From Lachnospiraceae bacterium (GTDB taxonomy: Bacteria > Bacillota > Clostridia > Lachnospirales > Lachnospiraceae), in NCBI GenBank assembly GCA_003979345.1, contig RYVZ01000005.1, positions 1-64,000 of the forward strand: a stretch of 64,000 bases of DNA, given 5' to 3'. The position numbers and the translations under genes are program-made. Under the pieces are notes generated by a model. The model saw nothing but the letters and a program-made list of their open reading frames with translations, made no database searches and was not told the DNA's origin. Every line of letters begins with the position of its first letter. The stretch's first letter is position 1. Of this stretch, positions 1-9,700 are shown in pieces.

Positions 1-97
1 TAAAGTATTGATTTATCAAGGTGCAAAACCCATTTTTTATGTGGGAAGTTTGAGTTTTTTATTTTTCTGCTTTGACTTTTCGCAGGAGAGTCTTATT

Positions 98-125
98 TTG
101 ATGGACATGACCGCAAAAATATAAT
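98..125 (+). promoter_or_regulatory. Putative sigma-A promoter for the SGNH-like gene
   Basis: A -35-like TTGATG (98-103) is followed after 16 bases by a perfect TATAAT (120-125), about 65 bases before the start codon at 192. Bases 1-97 are AT-rich and hold no gene I can support. The -35 matches the consensus only partly, so this is a prediction. Confidence 0.5.
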
Positions 126-191
126 AGAATAGAGACATGGTTCCATGCCAACAATAGATACAACAGATACGAATTGGAAAGGACGAGTCTT

Positions 192-1208
192 ATGAGACAT
201 CCGATTGAAGAAGATTATGAGAACGAGACCGAAAGGGCAGGCTTTTTTTCAGGACAGCGTCTTTTAATACTGATCCCGCTCGCCGCCATCATTGCCGTCA
301 TCATATTTTGTGTCGTTAAAGTCATCATATGGGATAAAGGCACGCGCTTCCACTTTGACGGTCCGGAAAACGACTCTTCGTTGCAATCCGAAGCTATGGA
401 TTACTACGCTTCCATGAATTCCGAACTGCTTGCCGGACGCGACGATAAAGAGACACAAATCCTGTTTCTTGGAGACGATATCCTTTCTTACGGCTCCGGA
501 GAAACCAGCATTCCCACGCTGACGGAAGCCGCCACGGGAGCAACGGTATATAATTGTCCGTTTCCGGGTTCTTGCTATGCGAGCAGTTATGAATCTTTTA
601 ATGATGAATACTGCAACGATGCTTTTTCATTCGTACGCATTGCATACTGCATCAAGTCGGGAGATTTCACACTGCTTGAGGCCTATAAGACAGAGGCTGA
701 CATTTACGATCCGTCCTTTGACTCCACGATCACGCAGCTTCAGATGATCGACTTTAACCAGATTGACATCATTTTTTTGGCTTATGGAACTCACGATTAC
801 CTAAACGGCTTACAGACAACGGACGGCGCCAATGAAAAAGCCGCCACTGCGATGACCGGCGCGCTTTATACCGGGATCGACGTCATCCATGAGGCATATC
901 CCCATATTCGTTTTGCCGTGATCTCTCCGACATTCTGCTTTTATGACGAGGGCAACGGAACGTTAAGCCCCGGCGATGTGCGGCGGGTCGGCGTATCGGA
1001 TGAAAACCTCGGCGGTTATGTGGTTGCCCTGCGTGCCATGTGTGAAATGATCGGCACATCATTCCTCGATATGTACTTCGGCATTCCTCTGAATGCCGAC
1101 ACTGCACAGGAATATCTGTTAGACAATCTGCATGTCAATGACAATGCCCGCAGGCTGATCGCCGATAAGGTGATCGATTATGTGGAGCACAGGCAGTTTG
1201 TTCAATAG
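192..1208 (+). CDS. Membrane-anchored SGNH/GDSL-hydrolase-like protein
   Basis: This 338-residue protein has a short acidic N-terminus, one membrane segment (about residues 18-42) and an extracellular SGNH-like domain. The block I region reads FLGDDILSYG, with Asp where the nucleophilic Ser of GDS normally sits. Block III is AYGTHDYLNG and block V is DNLHVND, which keeps the Asp-x-x-His pair. Such proteins usually remove or transfer acetyl groups on cell-surface glycans, but the missing Ser leaves activity in doubt. The start at ATG 192 is chosen because GGAAAGGA lies 8 bases upstream; an in-frame TTG at 174 has no such site. The 3' end overlaps the convergent epimerase gene by 7 bases. Confidence 0.75.
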   Translation: MRHPIEEDYENETERAGFFSGQRLLILIPLAAIIAVIIFCVVKVIIWDKGTRFHFDGPENDSSLQSEAMDYYASMNSELLAGRDDKETQILFLGDDILSYGSGETSIPTLTEAATGATVYNCPFPGSCYASSYESFNDEYCNDAFSFVRIAYCIKSGDFTLLEAYKTEADIYDPSFDSTITQLQMIDFNQIDIIFLAYGTHDYLNGLQTTDGANEKAATAMTGALYTGIDVIHEAYPHIRFAVISPTFCFYDEGNGTLSPGDVRRVGVSDENLGGYVVALRAMCEMIGTSFLDMYFGIPLNADTAQEYLLDNLHVNDNARRLIADKVIDYVEHRQFVQ

Positions 1209-2197
1209 TGATAGTATTCCTTAAACCACGCCACGAACGCTTTCAGACCGTCCTCAATCGGCGTGTCCGGCTTAAATCCATAATCATGCATCAGATCCGA
1301 TACATCGGCATAAGTCTGGTATACGTCTCCAGGCTGCATCGGAAGGTATTCTTTCACTGCTTCCCTGCCAAGACAGCGCTCCAGTGTCTCAATAAAGTCC
1401 ATCAGTCTGACCGGCTTGTGATTTCCAATATTATAGATCTTATAGGCCGCGCCCAAGTCATCTTCCCGGGGCGGATTGCACAGGATATTGACAACTCCGG
1501 TCACGACATCGTCAATATAGGTAAAGTCCCGCATCATATCTCCGTTGTTATAAATCTGGATCGGTTCACCTTCCATGATTTTTTTTGCAAACTTAAAATA
1601 TGCCATATCCGGCCGTCCCATCGGTCCATAAACCGTGAAAAACCTTAATCCTGTTGCTTTGATGCCATACAGTTTGCTGTAAGCGTACGCCATGAGCTCA
1701 TCCGATTTTTTCGTTGCGGCGTACAAACTTACCGGACGATCAACCATATCCGTCGTCTCAAACGGAACCTTATCATTTCCGCCGTAAACAGAACTGGAAG
1801 ACGCAAACACCAGATGATGCACCGGGTAATGGCGGCATGCTTCCAAAATTCTGTAAAAACCGATAATATTCGATTCGATATACGACTCCGGATTATCAAT
1901 ACTGTATCGTACGCCTGCCTGTGCTCCAAGATTGACTACGATATCAGGATGGTATTCCCCAAATACGTTTGTCACATCCTCCTCATTCGCCAGATTTCCC
2001 TTATAAAACGTGTATTCTTTGTGCTGCATCAGATTTTTAAGCCGTTCTTCTTTTAATCTTACATCATAGTAATCCGTCAGATTATCAAATCCGATCACGC
2101 GCGCACCATGCTCTAAAAGGCGTTTCGATAAGAAATAACCGATAAACCCCGCTCCTCCCGTGATCAGATATGTTTTTGCCGTATCAAGCCCGTTCAT
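1202..2197 (-). CDS. UDP-glucuronate 4-epimerase-like NAD-dependent epimerase
   Basis: This 331-residue protein is an extended short-chain dehydrogenase. It has the Rossmann motif TGGAGFIG near residue 11, the SSSSVYG segment, the catalytic YAATK motif, and the run GRPDMAYFKF that is typical of CapI/GlcA-epimerase members rather than of GalE. The expected reaction is UDP-glucuronate to UDP-galacturonate, using the product of the Ugd encoded at 11508-12749. The start at 2197 is preceded by GAAGGGAG at a good distance; an upstream in-frame start would add 21 residues with no ribosome site. It is the last gene of the leftward group starting with the acyltransferase at 5420. Confidence 0.85.
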   Translation of the reverse strand: MNGLDTAKTYLITGGAGFIGYFLSKRLLEHGARVIGFDNLTDYYDVRLKEERLKNLMQHKEYTFYKGNLANEEDVTNVFGEYHPDIVVNLGAQAGVRYSIDNPESYIESNIIGFYRILEACRHYPVHHLVFASSSSVYGGNDKVPFETTDMVDRPVSLYAATKKSDELMAYAYSKLYGIKATGLRFFTVYGPMGRPDMAYFKFAKKIMEGEPIQIYNNGDMMRDFTYIDDVVTGVVNILCNPPREDDLGAAYKIYNIGNHKPVRLMDFIETLERCLGREAVKEYLPMQPGDVYQTYADVSDLMHDYGFKPDTPIEDGLKAFVAWFKEYYHY

Positions 2198-2265
2198 AGT
2201 CCTATACTCCCTTCTTTTTTTGTGATTTATTTTGGCAGTTTCAAACATCCTTTTGCCCAACGCAA

Positions 2266-3084
2266 TTACTCCGTTTCCTGATCTTCCGGAAGCGAAAAAC
2301 CGTTATGCCGCTCGGCAAGCCATTTCTCCATATAAATATCATACCCATCCACCGTCGCTACATGATAGAAAGAATAATCTTCCATATTTCCTTCCATCTG
2401 TTTGATACTATGCACGACAATGCATTCTGTCCGATCCGCGCGCGCCAGCGTCACAAGCTCTTCAGCATTCAGGACCGGCGCCTCGATCGCGTCATAAAGC
2501 GCATGATGCGCATGCCATTTATCAATGATGACCGGCCGCCCGTATGGAGATACGATCTCTGCCGTATACTGCCTCGTATACTCGATCAGGCTTAGCGGGA
2601 ACGCCGCCACGACCATATATTCCACATCATCGTTTAATATCTCATCACACACGTTGATCGCCGCCTGCGGAAGGTGCTGGGGATTTTGAGCCGGCGTATA
2701 ATTTCCATTTTGGAATACATTGCTTCCCCCTGCCATGATAACCAAAATTCCGGCCGCGCATACAAGCACTTTCCACACCCCGTATTTTGCGTTCATGACC
2801 GCATGGCATACCGCATAGCATACCGTTGCTGCACACGGAAGCAGCCAGAGCTGCCGATAAAAAATCTCGTTATCCATGACCGTGTGTATCACGAAATGTG
2901 CCGCCGGCGGAAACACAAAAAGAAGAAGCACTGTAAGCGGAACATATAAAAGCAGCAGACGCTTGTGTTTATCTTTTTCTGCAAAAAACAAATAAAAGAC
3001 CGCCAGCAGATACCATGTCAGATAGAGACTCTCTCCCCGGTAGCCGCGCAGCGTATCTATGATCACCCCGATCGTTTCCTTCAT
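2266..3084 (-). CDS. Polytopic membrane protein of unknown function
   Basis: This 272-residue protein has about four hydrophobic segments in its first 140 residues, with a conserved-looking FYRQLWLLP segment. A hydrophilic C-terminal half of about 130 residues follows. It lies just downstream of a DUF6077 protein, in the same orientation. I recall small proteins of this shape next to DUF6077 genes in Lachnospiraceae, but I cannot name a function. The start at 3084 is chosen for AAAGGGGAA five bases upstream; ATG 3105 and 3126 are alternatives. It could be the detached C-terminal half of the neighbour (see rejected items). Confidence 0.7.
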   Translation of the reverse strand: MKETIGVIIDTLRGYRGESLYLTWYLLAVFYLFFAEKDKHKRLLLLYVPLTVLLLFVFPPAAHFVIHTVMDNEIFYRQLWLLPCAATVCYAVCHAVMNAKYGVWKVLVCAAGILVIMAGGSNVFQNGNYTPAQNPQHLPQAAINVCDEILNDDVEYMVVAAFPLSLIEYTRQYTAEIVSPYGRPVIIDKWHAHHALYDAIEAPVLNAEELVTLARADRTECIVVHSIKQMEGNMEDYSFYHVATVDGYDIYMEKWLAERHNGFSLPEDQETE

Positions 3085-3200
3085 CAGGCTTCCCCTTTCT
3101 ATCATGATTTCATTCGGTGATTGCAAATTGTCCTTTGATAACGTATATCATTGTGCAAAATATACGATTCTACGCCCTTATAAATATGTCAGCCGCGCCC

Positions 3201-4334
3201 TCACCATGTCCGCAGCAGCCAGACATAAATCAGTCCGTATAGAAACGCAGGAACAACGCAGACCGCAACGCTTATAAATTTTTTCCATTGCCGTCCCATG
3301 ATCAGACAGTACAGCGCTGCAATGCCGTAAAGCATGGAAAGCAGATACACGGAAGCAGTCGTCGTGAAGATTCCGGCAACACTCAAAAGAAGCAGCAGCA
3401 CGATATAAATACTCTTCCACTCCGTGAACAGGCGGTGCAGCAAGTAAAACGCGAGCGGCAGGATGATATTGGCAAACACCGCTTTCCCCTGCCAGGTTCT
3501 TGTATACAGAAACGTTTCCGGCGTATAAATGGATACATTTCCCCAAAGATACCATATCTGCACGAGCAGGACAAACAGCGGAACCATCGTTCTTTTTTTC
3601 CCAAACAGCGCCTTTCCTAAAAGTGCATACCCGCCATAGCACACAGCGAGGAGGGCCGGTCCCAAAATCGCATGTGCCGCCGTTGCCGCATGAATACCGC
3701 AGACCCGCCCGACCCATGTCACAAAGACCGGCAGCACGGAAAGCGCATGCCGTACATCCAGTCCCATCGGTGAGCCGGTATAAGCATCCCTCTGATACAT
3801 GGTATCCATCAGATCCGTGATCACGGACTGCGCGATATAGTAAGAATCGTCGCCGTTCATATGATTGTTAAAATAGAAAAATACCATCTGCGCGATCACG
3901 GACACGATTACCAGCCCCCAAAGGAGCCATACCTGCCACGTCATTTTCCCTGCCGGATCAGTGCTTGTCCCATTCCCGGGCGCCTTTCGTCTATTTGCAT
4001 CACTTTCGGATCTTTCTTCACCGTCCGGCGCAGTTTTTTTTCGTTTCGCCAATATAAAGATACCGGCTGCCACGGAGATCAGCGCCGCCGCTATGACAGA
4101 AACATCAAACACTCTGCAAAAACTGCTGAATCTCTGAAGCGTCACCACATAGGGAGTACAAATCAGCTCAAATAAAGCAAACACGACGATCCACCCAAAC
4201 AGCCAGGCATTCAAAAAAAAGCCCCGTCCCTCGTACCGTCTTAAGCACGTAGCAAAAAAAGTGCCGCACATCAGCGGTAAAATAACGATCACGCCAACTA
4301 TCCGCAGAACTGTTTCAAAAGGCAGTACGCCCAT
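3201..4334 (-). CDS. DUF6077-type polytopic membrane protein
   Basis: This 377-residue protein has about nine predicted membrane segments. Between the third and fourth lies a charged loop (about residues 97-130, KRKKTAPDGEERSE and onward). After the fourth segment, the motif NHMNGDDSYYIAQS around residue 155 is typical of DUF6077 proteins. The acidic residues in this first large external loop resemble the metal or donor-binding Asp residues of GT-C glycosyltransferases, so an extracytoplasmic sugar-transfer role is possible but unproven. It starts 18 bases after the acyltransferase gene, so the two are probably co-transcribed. Confidence 0.72.
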   Translation of the reverse strand: MGVLPFETVLRIVGVIVILPLMCGTFFATCLRRYEGRGFFLNAWLFGWIVVFALFELICTPYVVTLQRFSSFCRVFDVSVIAAALISVAAGIFILAKRKKTAPDGEERSESDANRRKAPGNGTSTDPAGKMTWQVWLLWGLVIVSVIAQMVFFYFNNHMNGDDSYYIAQSVITDLMDTMYQRDAYTGSPMGLDVRHALSVLPVFVTWVGRVCGIHAATAAHAILGPALLAVCYGGYALLGKALFGKKRTMVPLFVLLVQIWYLWGNVSIYTPETFLYTRTWQGKAVFANIILPLAFYLLHRLFTEWKSIYIVLLLLLSVAGIFTTTASVYLLSMLYGIAALYCLIMGRQWKKFISVAVCVVPAFLYGLIYVWLLRTW

Positions 4335-4352
4335 TGTTCTTTCTCCCCTTTG

Positions 4353-5420
4353 TCAATCTTTCCGGCATGCCGTCTTCCGCGGCACAGATAATCCGCACAA
4401 AAGTCTTGTCACCTGAAAGCACTTCAGGAACCAGCACGTCACCGCGAGCACGATCGCCGTGTCAGCCACAAAATTTCCCAAAATGATCCACAGCGGCGCC
4501 TCCACCCTCACCACACGGATCAGCAACGTCCTTGTTACCACAAGAGCATATCCGTCAAGCAGATACATTTGCAGGGAATATTTTCCGCACAGCGTGAGAA
4601 AACGGTCTGCGGCATGGATTTTCCCCTGCGTCCACATCACAAGGCAGTATAGCACATAACAGAATGCCAGCGACACCGCAAGCTCCAAAAGCAGCCTCAG
4701 CACATACCCGATCGTAATATTCGCAAATAATCGTGCGCTGAGATACACCATCCAATGCTGGTTCATGAGCAGATATATTCCTGCGGCACCGGCAAGGAGC
4801 GCAGGCAGCATCACATACACGCGTGCGCATGTCCCCGGCTCATTTTGTTCTTTTTTCTTTCTCAGGATCATCCCGATCACGAAATAAATCATAAACGTGC
4901 TGCTGTTTCTTAGGGAAAACATCGCGGGAATATATCGGTAACTCAAAAACAGAATGATTGCCGCCGCAAAAACCAAAACTGCCCCGTATTTTTTTTGCAA
5001 AAGCTTAAACAGCAGCGGCGCAGCCAGAAAAATCGTAAACAGAGACAACAAAAACCAGTCGTTTGCCCCATACAGAAATAACTCTTTCAGTGCATCCTGC
5101 CAGCCGACTGTCCGATGCACAAGCGGATTCGGGATCACGCGCATCAACGTATCGGCCGCCCCGAATACAAAGTGCGGTATCAGAATGCGCCTGACCTTTC
5201 CCGACAAATATGCACCGTACCCTCCCCGATATTGAAAGCAGAATCCGGAAATCAGAAAAAAAAGCGGCATCTCCGCCATCCATAGGATCGTATGAAGATA
5301 TCTGCACCACAAATGCTGCGTCAGGTCAACAGGGTACACTAAGATCGAGTGATAAAGCAAAACCATCAGGATCGCGATCCCTCTTAATTTGTCCATCTCC
5401 GGGTAATACTTCTTCGTCAC
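4353..5420 (-). CDS. Acyltransferase-3 family membrane O-acyltransferase
   Basis: This 355-residue integral membrane protein begins with the family signature EMDKLRGIAILMVLLYHS, which contains the catalytic-type His, followed by about ten hydrophobic segments. Family members O-acetylate or succinylate surface sugars. I chose the GTG at 5420, giving VTKKYYPEMDKLRG, because it has GGGAG 8 bases upstream and matches the usual short N-terminus. The frame stays open upstream to 5585, but that part is the folded leader described at 5463-5581. It heads a leftward group with the DUF6077 protein, the small membrane protein and the epimerase. Confidence 0.85.
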   Translation of the reverse strand: MTKKYYPEMDKLRGIAILMVLLYHSILVYPVDLTQHLWCRYLHTILWMAEMPLFFLISGFCFQYRGGYGAYLSGKVRRILIPHFVFGAADTLMRVIPNPLVHRTVGWQDALKELFLYGANDWFLLSLFTIFLAAPLLFKLLQKKYGAVLVFAAAIILFLSYRYIPAMFSLRNSSTFMIYFVIGMILRKKKEQNEPGTCARVYVMLPALLAGAAGIYLLMNQHWMVYLSARLFANITIGYVLRLLLELAVSLAFCYVLYCLVMWTQGKIHAADRFLTLCGKYSLQMYLLDGYALVVTRTLLIRVVRVEAPLWIILGNFVADTAIVLAVTCWFLKCFQVTRLLCGLSVPRKTACRKD

Positions 5421-5462
5421 TGCTCCTGCTCCCGCTCTTTCAAAAAGTTTTCCTTCTGCCAC

Positions 5463-5581
5463 GCAGTACCACGCGGTTAATCTTCGATTCCCCGCGTGAC
5501 GGGCTTTCGCCCTGTCAAAATCGAATGATGATGACACGGACGCAAGCGTCCGGTCCTCCATCATTTCGATTTTGGTACTGC
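5463..5581 (-). ncRNA. Structured four-way-junction leader element upstream of acyltransferase
   Basis: Nearly every base of this 119-base block can pair. A 9-bp perfect outer stem (5463-5471 with 5573-5581) encloses three arms. Arm A pairs 5516-5530 with 5559-5574 (15 bp, one bulge) and is capped by CGGACG-CTTG-CGTCCG (5537-5552). Arm B is 5498-5516, GGGC-GAAA-GCCC on the minus strand plus an outer GAC/GTC. Arm C pairs 5470-5476 with 5492-5498 (CACGCGG/CCGCGTG), with an inner AATC-GAA-GATT. GAAA and CTTG tetraloops in the minus-strand sense favour an RNA transcribed leftward from the promoter at 5597-5625. I recognise no known riboswitch class. A DNA-level palindromic repeat is the alternative. 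Confidence 0.6.
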
Positions 5582-5596
5582 TCAATGCTTATGCAT

Positions 5597-5625
5597 ATTA
5601 TATCCGAAATGGATGAGGAATACAA
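5597..5625 (-). promoter_or_regulatory. Leftward promoter of the divergent pair (acyltransferase group)
   Basis: Read on the minus strand, TTGTAT (5620-5625) and TATAAT (5597-5602) are separated by exactly 17 bases. The expected start point near 5590 puts the whole folded element at 5463-5581 inside the 5' leader of the acyltransferase mRNA, giving a leader of about 170 bases. Confidence 0.6.
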
Positions 5626-5635
5626 CTTTCTATAT

Positions 5636-5664
5636 TTGACATCATCAAAGATTTATAAGATAAT
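5636..5664 (+). promoter_or_regulatory. Rightward promoter of the divergent pair (GT2 at 5763)
   Basis: A perfect TTGACA (5636-5641), a 17-base spacer and GATAAT (5659-5664) form a near-consensus sigma-A promoter about 100 bases before the GT2 start. It lies back to back with the leftward promoter, with only 10 bases between the two -35 boxes. The gene-free stretch 5421-5762 therefore holds a folded leader and two promoters. Confidence 0.7.
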
Positions 5665-5762
5665 AAGAATCATAATATCTTCTCTGTGAGAACGACTGCA
5701 CGACTGGTATTAAAAATAAGTTCCTGCAAAAACTCTTTATACAGAAGGGAGCAGAGACATCC

Positions 5763-6704
5763 ATGGACCGTATTGCCGTATTGATTCCTTGTTATAACGA
5801 GGCCCAGACAATTGAAAAAGTAGTAACTGATGCAAAGGCAGCGCTTCCCGACGCAGTGATCTACGTGTATGACAACAACTCCACTGATGGAAGCGGAGCT
5901 CTTGCAGAAGCTGCCGGTGCCATCGTCCGGCATGAATATATGCAGGGAAAAGGAAACGTGATCCGACGCATGTTCCGTGAGATCGACGCCGAATGCTATC
6001 TGATGATCGACGGAGATGATACTTATCCGTTAAGCTGCGCCGCCGAAATGACGGACAAAGTACTCTCTCATAAAACGGATATGGTCATCGGTGACCGTCT
6101 CTCTTCCACGTATTTTACGCAGAATAAACGTCCGTTCCATAACTTCGGGAACAGTCTCGTGCGTTCCAGCATCAATTGCCTGTTTCACTCGGATATCAAA
6201 GATATCATGACAGGCTACCGTGCATTCAGCTATAATTTTGTCAAGACATTTCCCGTACTTTCATGCGGTTTTGAAATCGAAACGGAAATGACGATCCATG
6301 CGGTATACAACCATATGCAGATGGAAAACCACATCGTAGATTATAAAGACCGTCCTGAGGGAAGTGTCTCCAAATTAAGCACCTACTCCGATGGTTTTAA
6401 GGTTCTGCGTATGATCGTCCGGCTGTTCAAAAATTATAAGCCAATGGCGTTTTACGGTATCATCTCCTTTGTGCTGTTCGCTTTTGCGATCGGGTTCTTT
6501 CTCCCTGTGCTAAGCGAATTTCTGCATACCGGGCTCGTATTGAAATTTCCGACGCTGTTTGTCTGCTGTTTCACGGCGCTTGCCGGCATCATCTCCCTGT
6601 TTTCCGGATTGATCCTTTCCAATCTGAATCAAAAGAACCGGCGCGATTTCGAGATCACGCTCATGGAAGCCGACAGCCGGTTCCGTGAGAAAAAAGGAAT
6701 CTGA
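5763..6704 (+). CDS. GT2 polyprenyl-phosphate sugar synthase-type glycosyltransferase
   Basis: This 313-residue protein has an N-terminal GT-A domain of the DPM1/GtrB type: IPCYNEAQTIEKV near residue 8, the DNNSTDGS nucleotide-site segment, and the metal-binding DGDDTYP near residue 86. Two C-terminal membrane segments (about 225-250 and 260-290) follow. Such enzymes move a sugar from a nucleotide donor to undecaprenyl phosphate, and the product then feeds polytopic GT-C transferases outside the membrane; several candidates occur in this window. The start has GAAGGGAG upstream. It is a single-gene plus-strand unit whose 3' end lies 10 bases from the end of fkp. Confidence 0.85.
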   Translation: MDRIAVLIPCYNEAQTIEKVVTDAKAALPDAVIYVYDNNSTDGSGALAEAAGAIVRHEYMQGKGNVIRRMFREIDAECYLMIDGDDTYPLSCAAEMTDKVLSHKTDMVIGDRLSSTYFTQNKRPFHNFGNSLVRSSINCLFHSDIKDIMTGYRAFSYNFVKTFPVLSCGFEIETEMTIHAVYNHMQMENHIVDYKDRPEGSVSKLSTYSDGFKVLRMIVRLFKNYKPMAFYGIISFVLFAFAIGFFLPVLSEFLHTGLVLKFPTLFVCCFTALAGIISLFSGLILSNLNQKNRRDFEITLMEADSRFREKKGI

Positions 6705-6714
6705 GGCAACATGA

Positions 6715-9700
6715 TCATACAAACGCACATTCCCACACTGCAACGCCGCTGTCCTGAAAGACACCGCGCAGGCGTTCTTTCAACTGCTGTTTCGTGACCC
6801 CCTTCTTTAGGATTACCTGAATAAACCCGCCGCCTCCGGCGCCTGCGATAAAGCGGCCGTCGATCATATCCTCACAAGCCAGAAATATCTGCTCGATACA
6901 GGTATTCGTCGATCCCGCATCCAGTTTCTTTGACAATTCCCAGTGTCTGTTCAAAAGCGCGGCAAATCTGTCAACATTCCCCTCTTCCAGTTCAAAACGC
7001 ATCATCGCCGCAACACGCTTCATTTCGTAAAGCGCATCGACCGATTCCTTTCTTCCGCCAATATAATTGCCGACCACGTCCCTTAACAGATTTCTCGCCA
7101 AACGCCGCTGACCGGTATAAATCAATGCAAAGCGTTCCTGTAATTCTTCTTTTGCCTCCTTTGGCATCTCAACATACGAGACCTTTATCTGCTGATGCAG
7201 CCCCGGTTTCGTTGTGATAAACTTGATACCTCCCGTTAATCCGCCGACCTGATCCTGCCATCCGCCGCCCGTGCTCATGATCTGTTCCATGCAGGATACT
7301 GTTTCATAGATCACTTCGTCCGATATCTGCCTTCCAAGAAATGCAAAGATCCCCTTAGCGCACGCCGCAGAAAGTATCGAGCTTGTTCCAAGCCCCGATC
7401 CCTTCGGAACACCCACCACCTGTGTAGACAAATAAATCCCTCCACCCAGGCGATGTAAAATTTCCTTCAAATCTGCCTCCTTTTCCAGCGGAACGATACC
7501 GCACGCGATCAGCGCAGCCTTGTGCAGTGCAAAAAAATCATAAGGATTATGACAGTCCTGAATCTCCGCCACGCACCGCGCCTCTCCGCGTGCGCCGAGA
7601 TCTTCACTCTCAAACACGATACGGAACCCATCCAGCCTGCGCACATGCACCTGAACAGGCAATATGCCATTTAGTGAGATCGCGGCATTCAAGACTACGC
7701 CGCCCTGTTCGTTACACTGGGGCGGCGTATCCGTCCAGCCCCCGCCCCAGTTCACACGAACCGGAAGCTCCACGGTCACGTCTTCCTGAACAATGTTCAA
7801 ATCCATATATTTCGGAAGAAGCTTGCGGCTTTCACGAAAAATCTCATCGCGGATCGTATCAAAGCACATGCCTTCCAACAATCCGTCATCATATCCCTTT
7901 ATGCAGTCTGCCTCTCCCCGGAGTCCGCATGACAGATCATAGTAGATCCTGATCTTTTCAGAAAATGACGCTTCCTTTGCGCGGGCAAGCAGCATAGAAA
8001 GCCGTTCCTCATTGATCCCGCTCTTTCCAAATATCTCAAGGCTTTCCTCATAATCCCGTCTTTCCCTGACAGCATTCAGAAATTTTCTGATAATGATCTC
8101 ATCCTTAAGCTGCTCCTGCCATTTAGAGATCGCAGAGATATCTGCCTCCCCAAAGCTTTCACAAAGACTTACGCGCCTTGCCAAAAGCCATTGTTCCTGC
8201 TCTTTCTCCGTGTAATCGCCGCCGGCTGCCGCACGATACAAAAACAACGCCGCAGACACAGCCTCCTCCATCGTATCGCAGACCGGATACAGTGCCGCCG
8301 TCCACAAAGAGCAGTCTTCCCTGTCTCTCCCCTGCCCCACATTCTGCCACAATACCCCGGCGTCAATCCCAAGCGCCTTAAGCAGCCCTCCAAGCGTCGT
8401 ATGCAGAAATGGCGTATCACCGGAAAGCGTCCCTTTCGGATTGTCCCTTACCGCGTAGACCCGGACCACAAAGCCGCCGCCCTTTAAGAAAACGCCATGC
8501 AGTACGATTTGTTCCGGAACCTGTATCTTTGTCAAACGCAGATTAGACACCACGCTTCCTGCCCCAATGACCGCGTCTGCCGCGATATGGCTGTATTCAA
8601 TATAGACGCCGTCTCCAAGCCGGTCCGCCCGTTCCACAACGGAATGATACATCGCCGCATTGCAGGCATCCTGCGTTTCCGTCACGGAAAATACCTGTTT
8701 TTTCCATTCTAAAAACTCATAGTCCCCAACGCCGGATGTGACGAGCTCCAATAATTCCTGCGTCGTACCAAAATGAATAAATTTCGCTGGAGACAGACAG
8801 ATCAGTTTCATCGAAAAACCGTGAAGCGCCTGCCAGATCTGCGTACGGCATTCATGCAGCTCCTGAGTCTGTTCTCCCTCTGCCGCCTCCTGATAATACT
8901 GCTCCAGCGTGGATTCTCCGGCAAGAGGATAGAGAAAATCTCCATAAAAGCTGATTCGTGCCCTGTCATTGACAAAACGCTCATATTTCTTATTGTCTAC
9001 AACTGCCCCCGTTGATATCAGACCAAACAATGCGCCAAGCAGTTCCGCGTCAAAAAGCACGGCACCGGTATCCAGATCGACATATCCCTTATCGTTGACG
9101 GCGCCAAGCTTCTGCAGTGTCTCCGCAGACTGCTTATGCAGGAAGCGCCCGACCATATCGCTTCCGTTATTCAAAAAAACACCGTGCTCTTTTCCGACTA
9201 AGACGCTTTCCTTGATCGAAATTGCTGCCGCACCGTGAAATTGCGCATCGATCTGCAGCGGATTAAAAAGCAAAAGCACATCCCCGGATAATACGAGCAT
9301 TCCCTCCGGGATCCTGCCCGCAACACCCGCCATGGAAATCATAAATTCGTCAAAAAGCGTGGAAGCTCTTCCGTCAGGCAGTTCGCGCGGTACGGGGGAA
9401 AAGAGCTTTCCGCAGACACTATACTGCGGTACGCGCTTACTGTCGCCCCCGGAATGAATGACCAGAATCCGCTTCCCCTTAAAAATTGCCGACAGATCCT
9501 CTTCCACACACCCCGGCTTCACCTCTGTGCTCTTTTCATCTATCTTCTCTTCATCCGTGTTCTTTTCATCTGCGTTCTTTTCATTTGCGTTCTTCCCCGC
9601 CGCATTCTCTCCGCCCGCGCAGGTCTGCTCCGCAATGTATTTCAACACATGGAATGTCGCCCCGCCGCTGCCGACCCGTTTCCCTTCGGGATCGGGAAGC

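Noticed and set aside
72..125. TTGACT at 72-77 as the -35 box for the first gene
   Set aside because: It lies 42 bases from the TATAAT at 120-125, far outside the usual 16-18. TTGATG at 98-103 fits better.
3085..3200. The genes at 2266 and 3201 as one DUF6077 gene split by a frameshift
   Set aside because: About 116 AT-rich bases separate them, with stops. The second gene has its own good ribosome site, and both proteins have sensible ends. A split cannot be fully excluded without homologues.
5470..5490. Resemblance to a T-box antiterminator (GTGGTACTGCG on the minus strand)
   Set aside because: The match is short. The leader is too short for a stem I with specifier loop, and the same bases already form the closing stem and arm C of the junction. 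The downstream gene is not amino-acid related.
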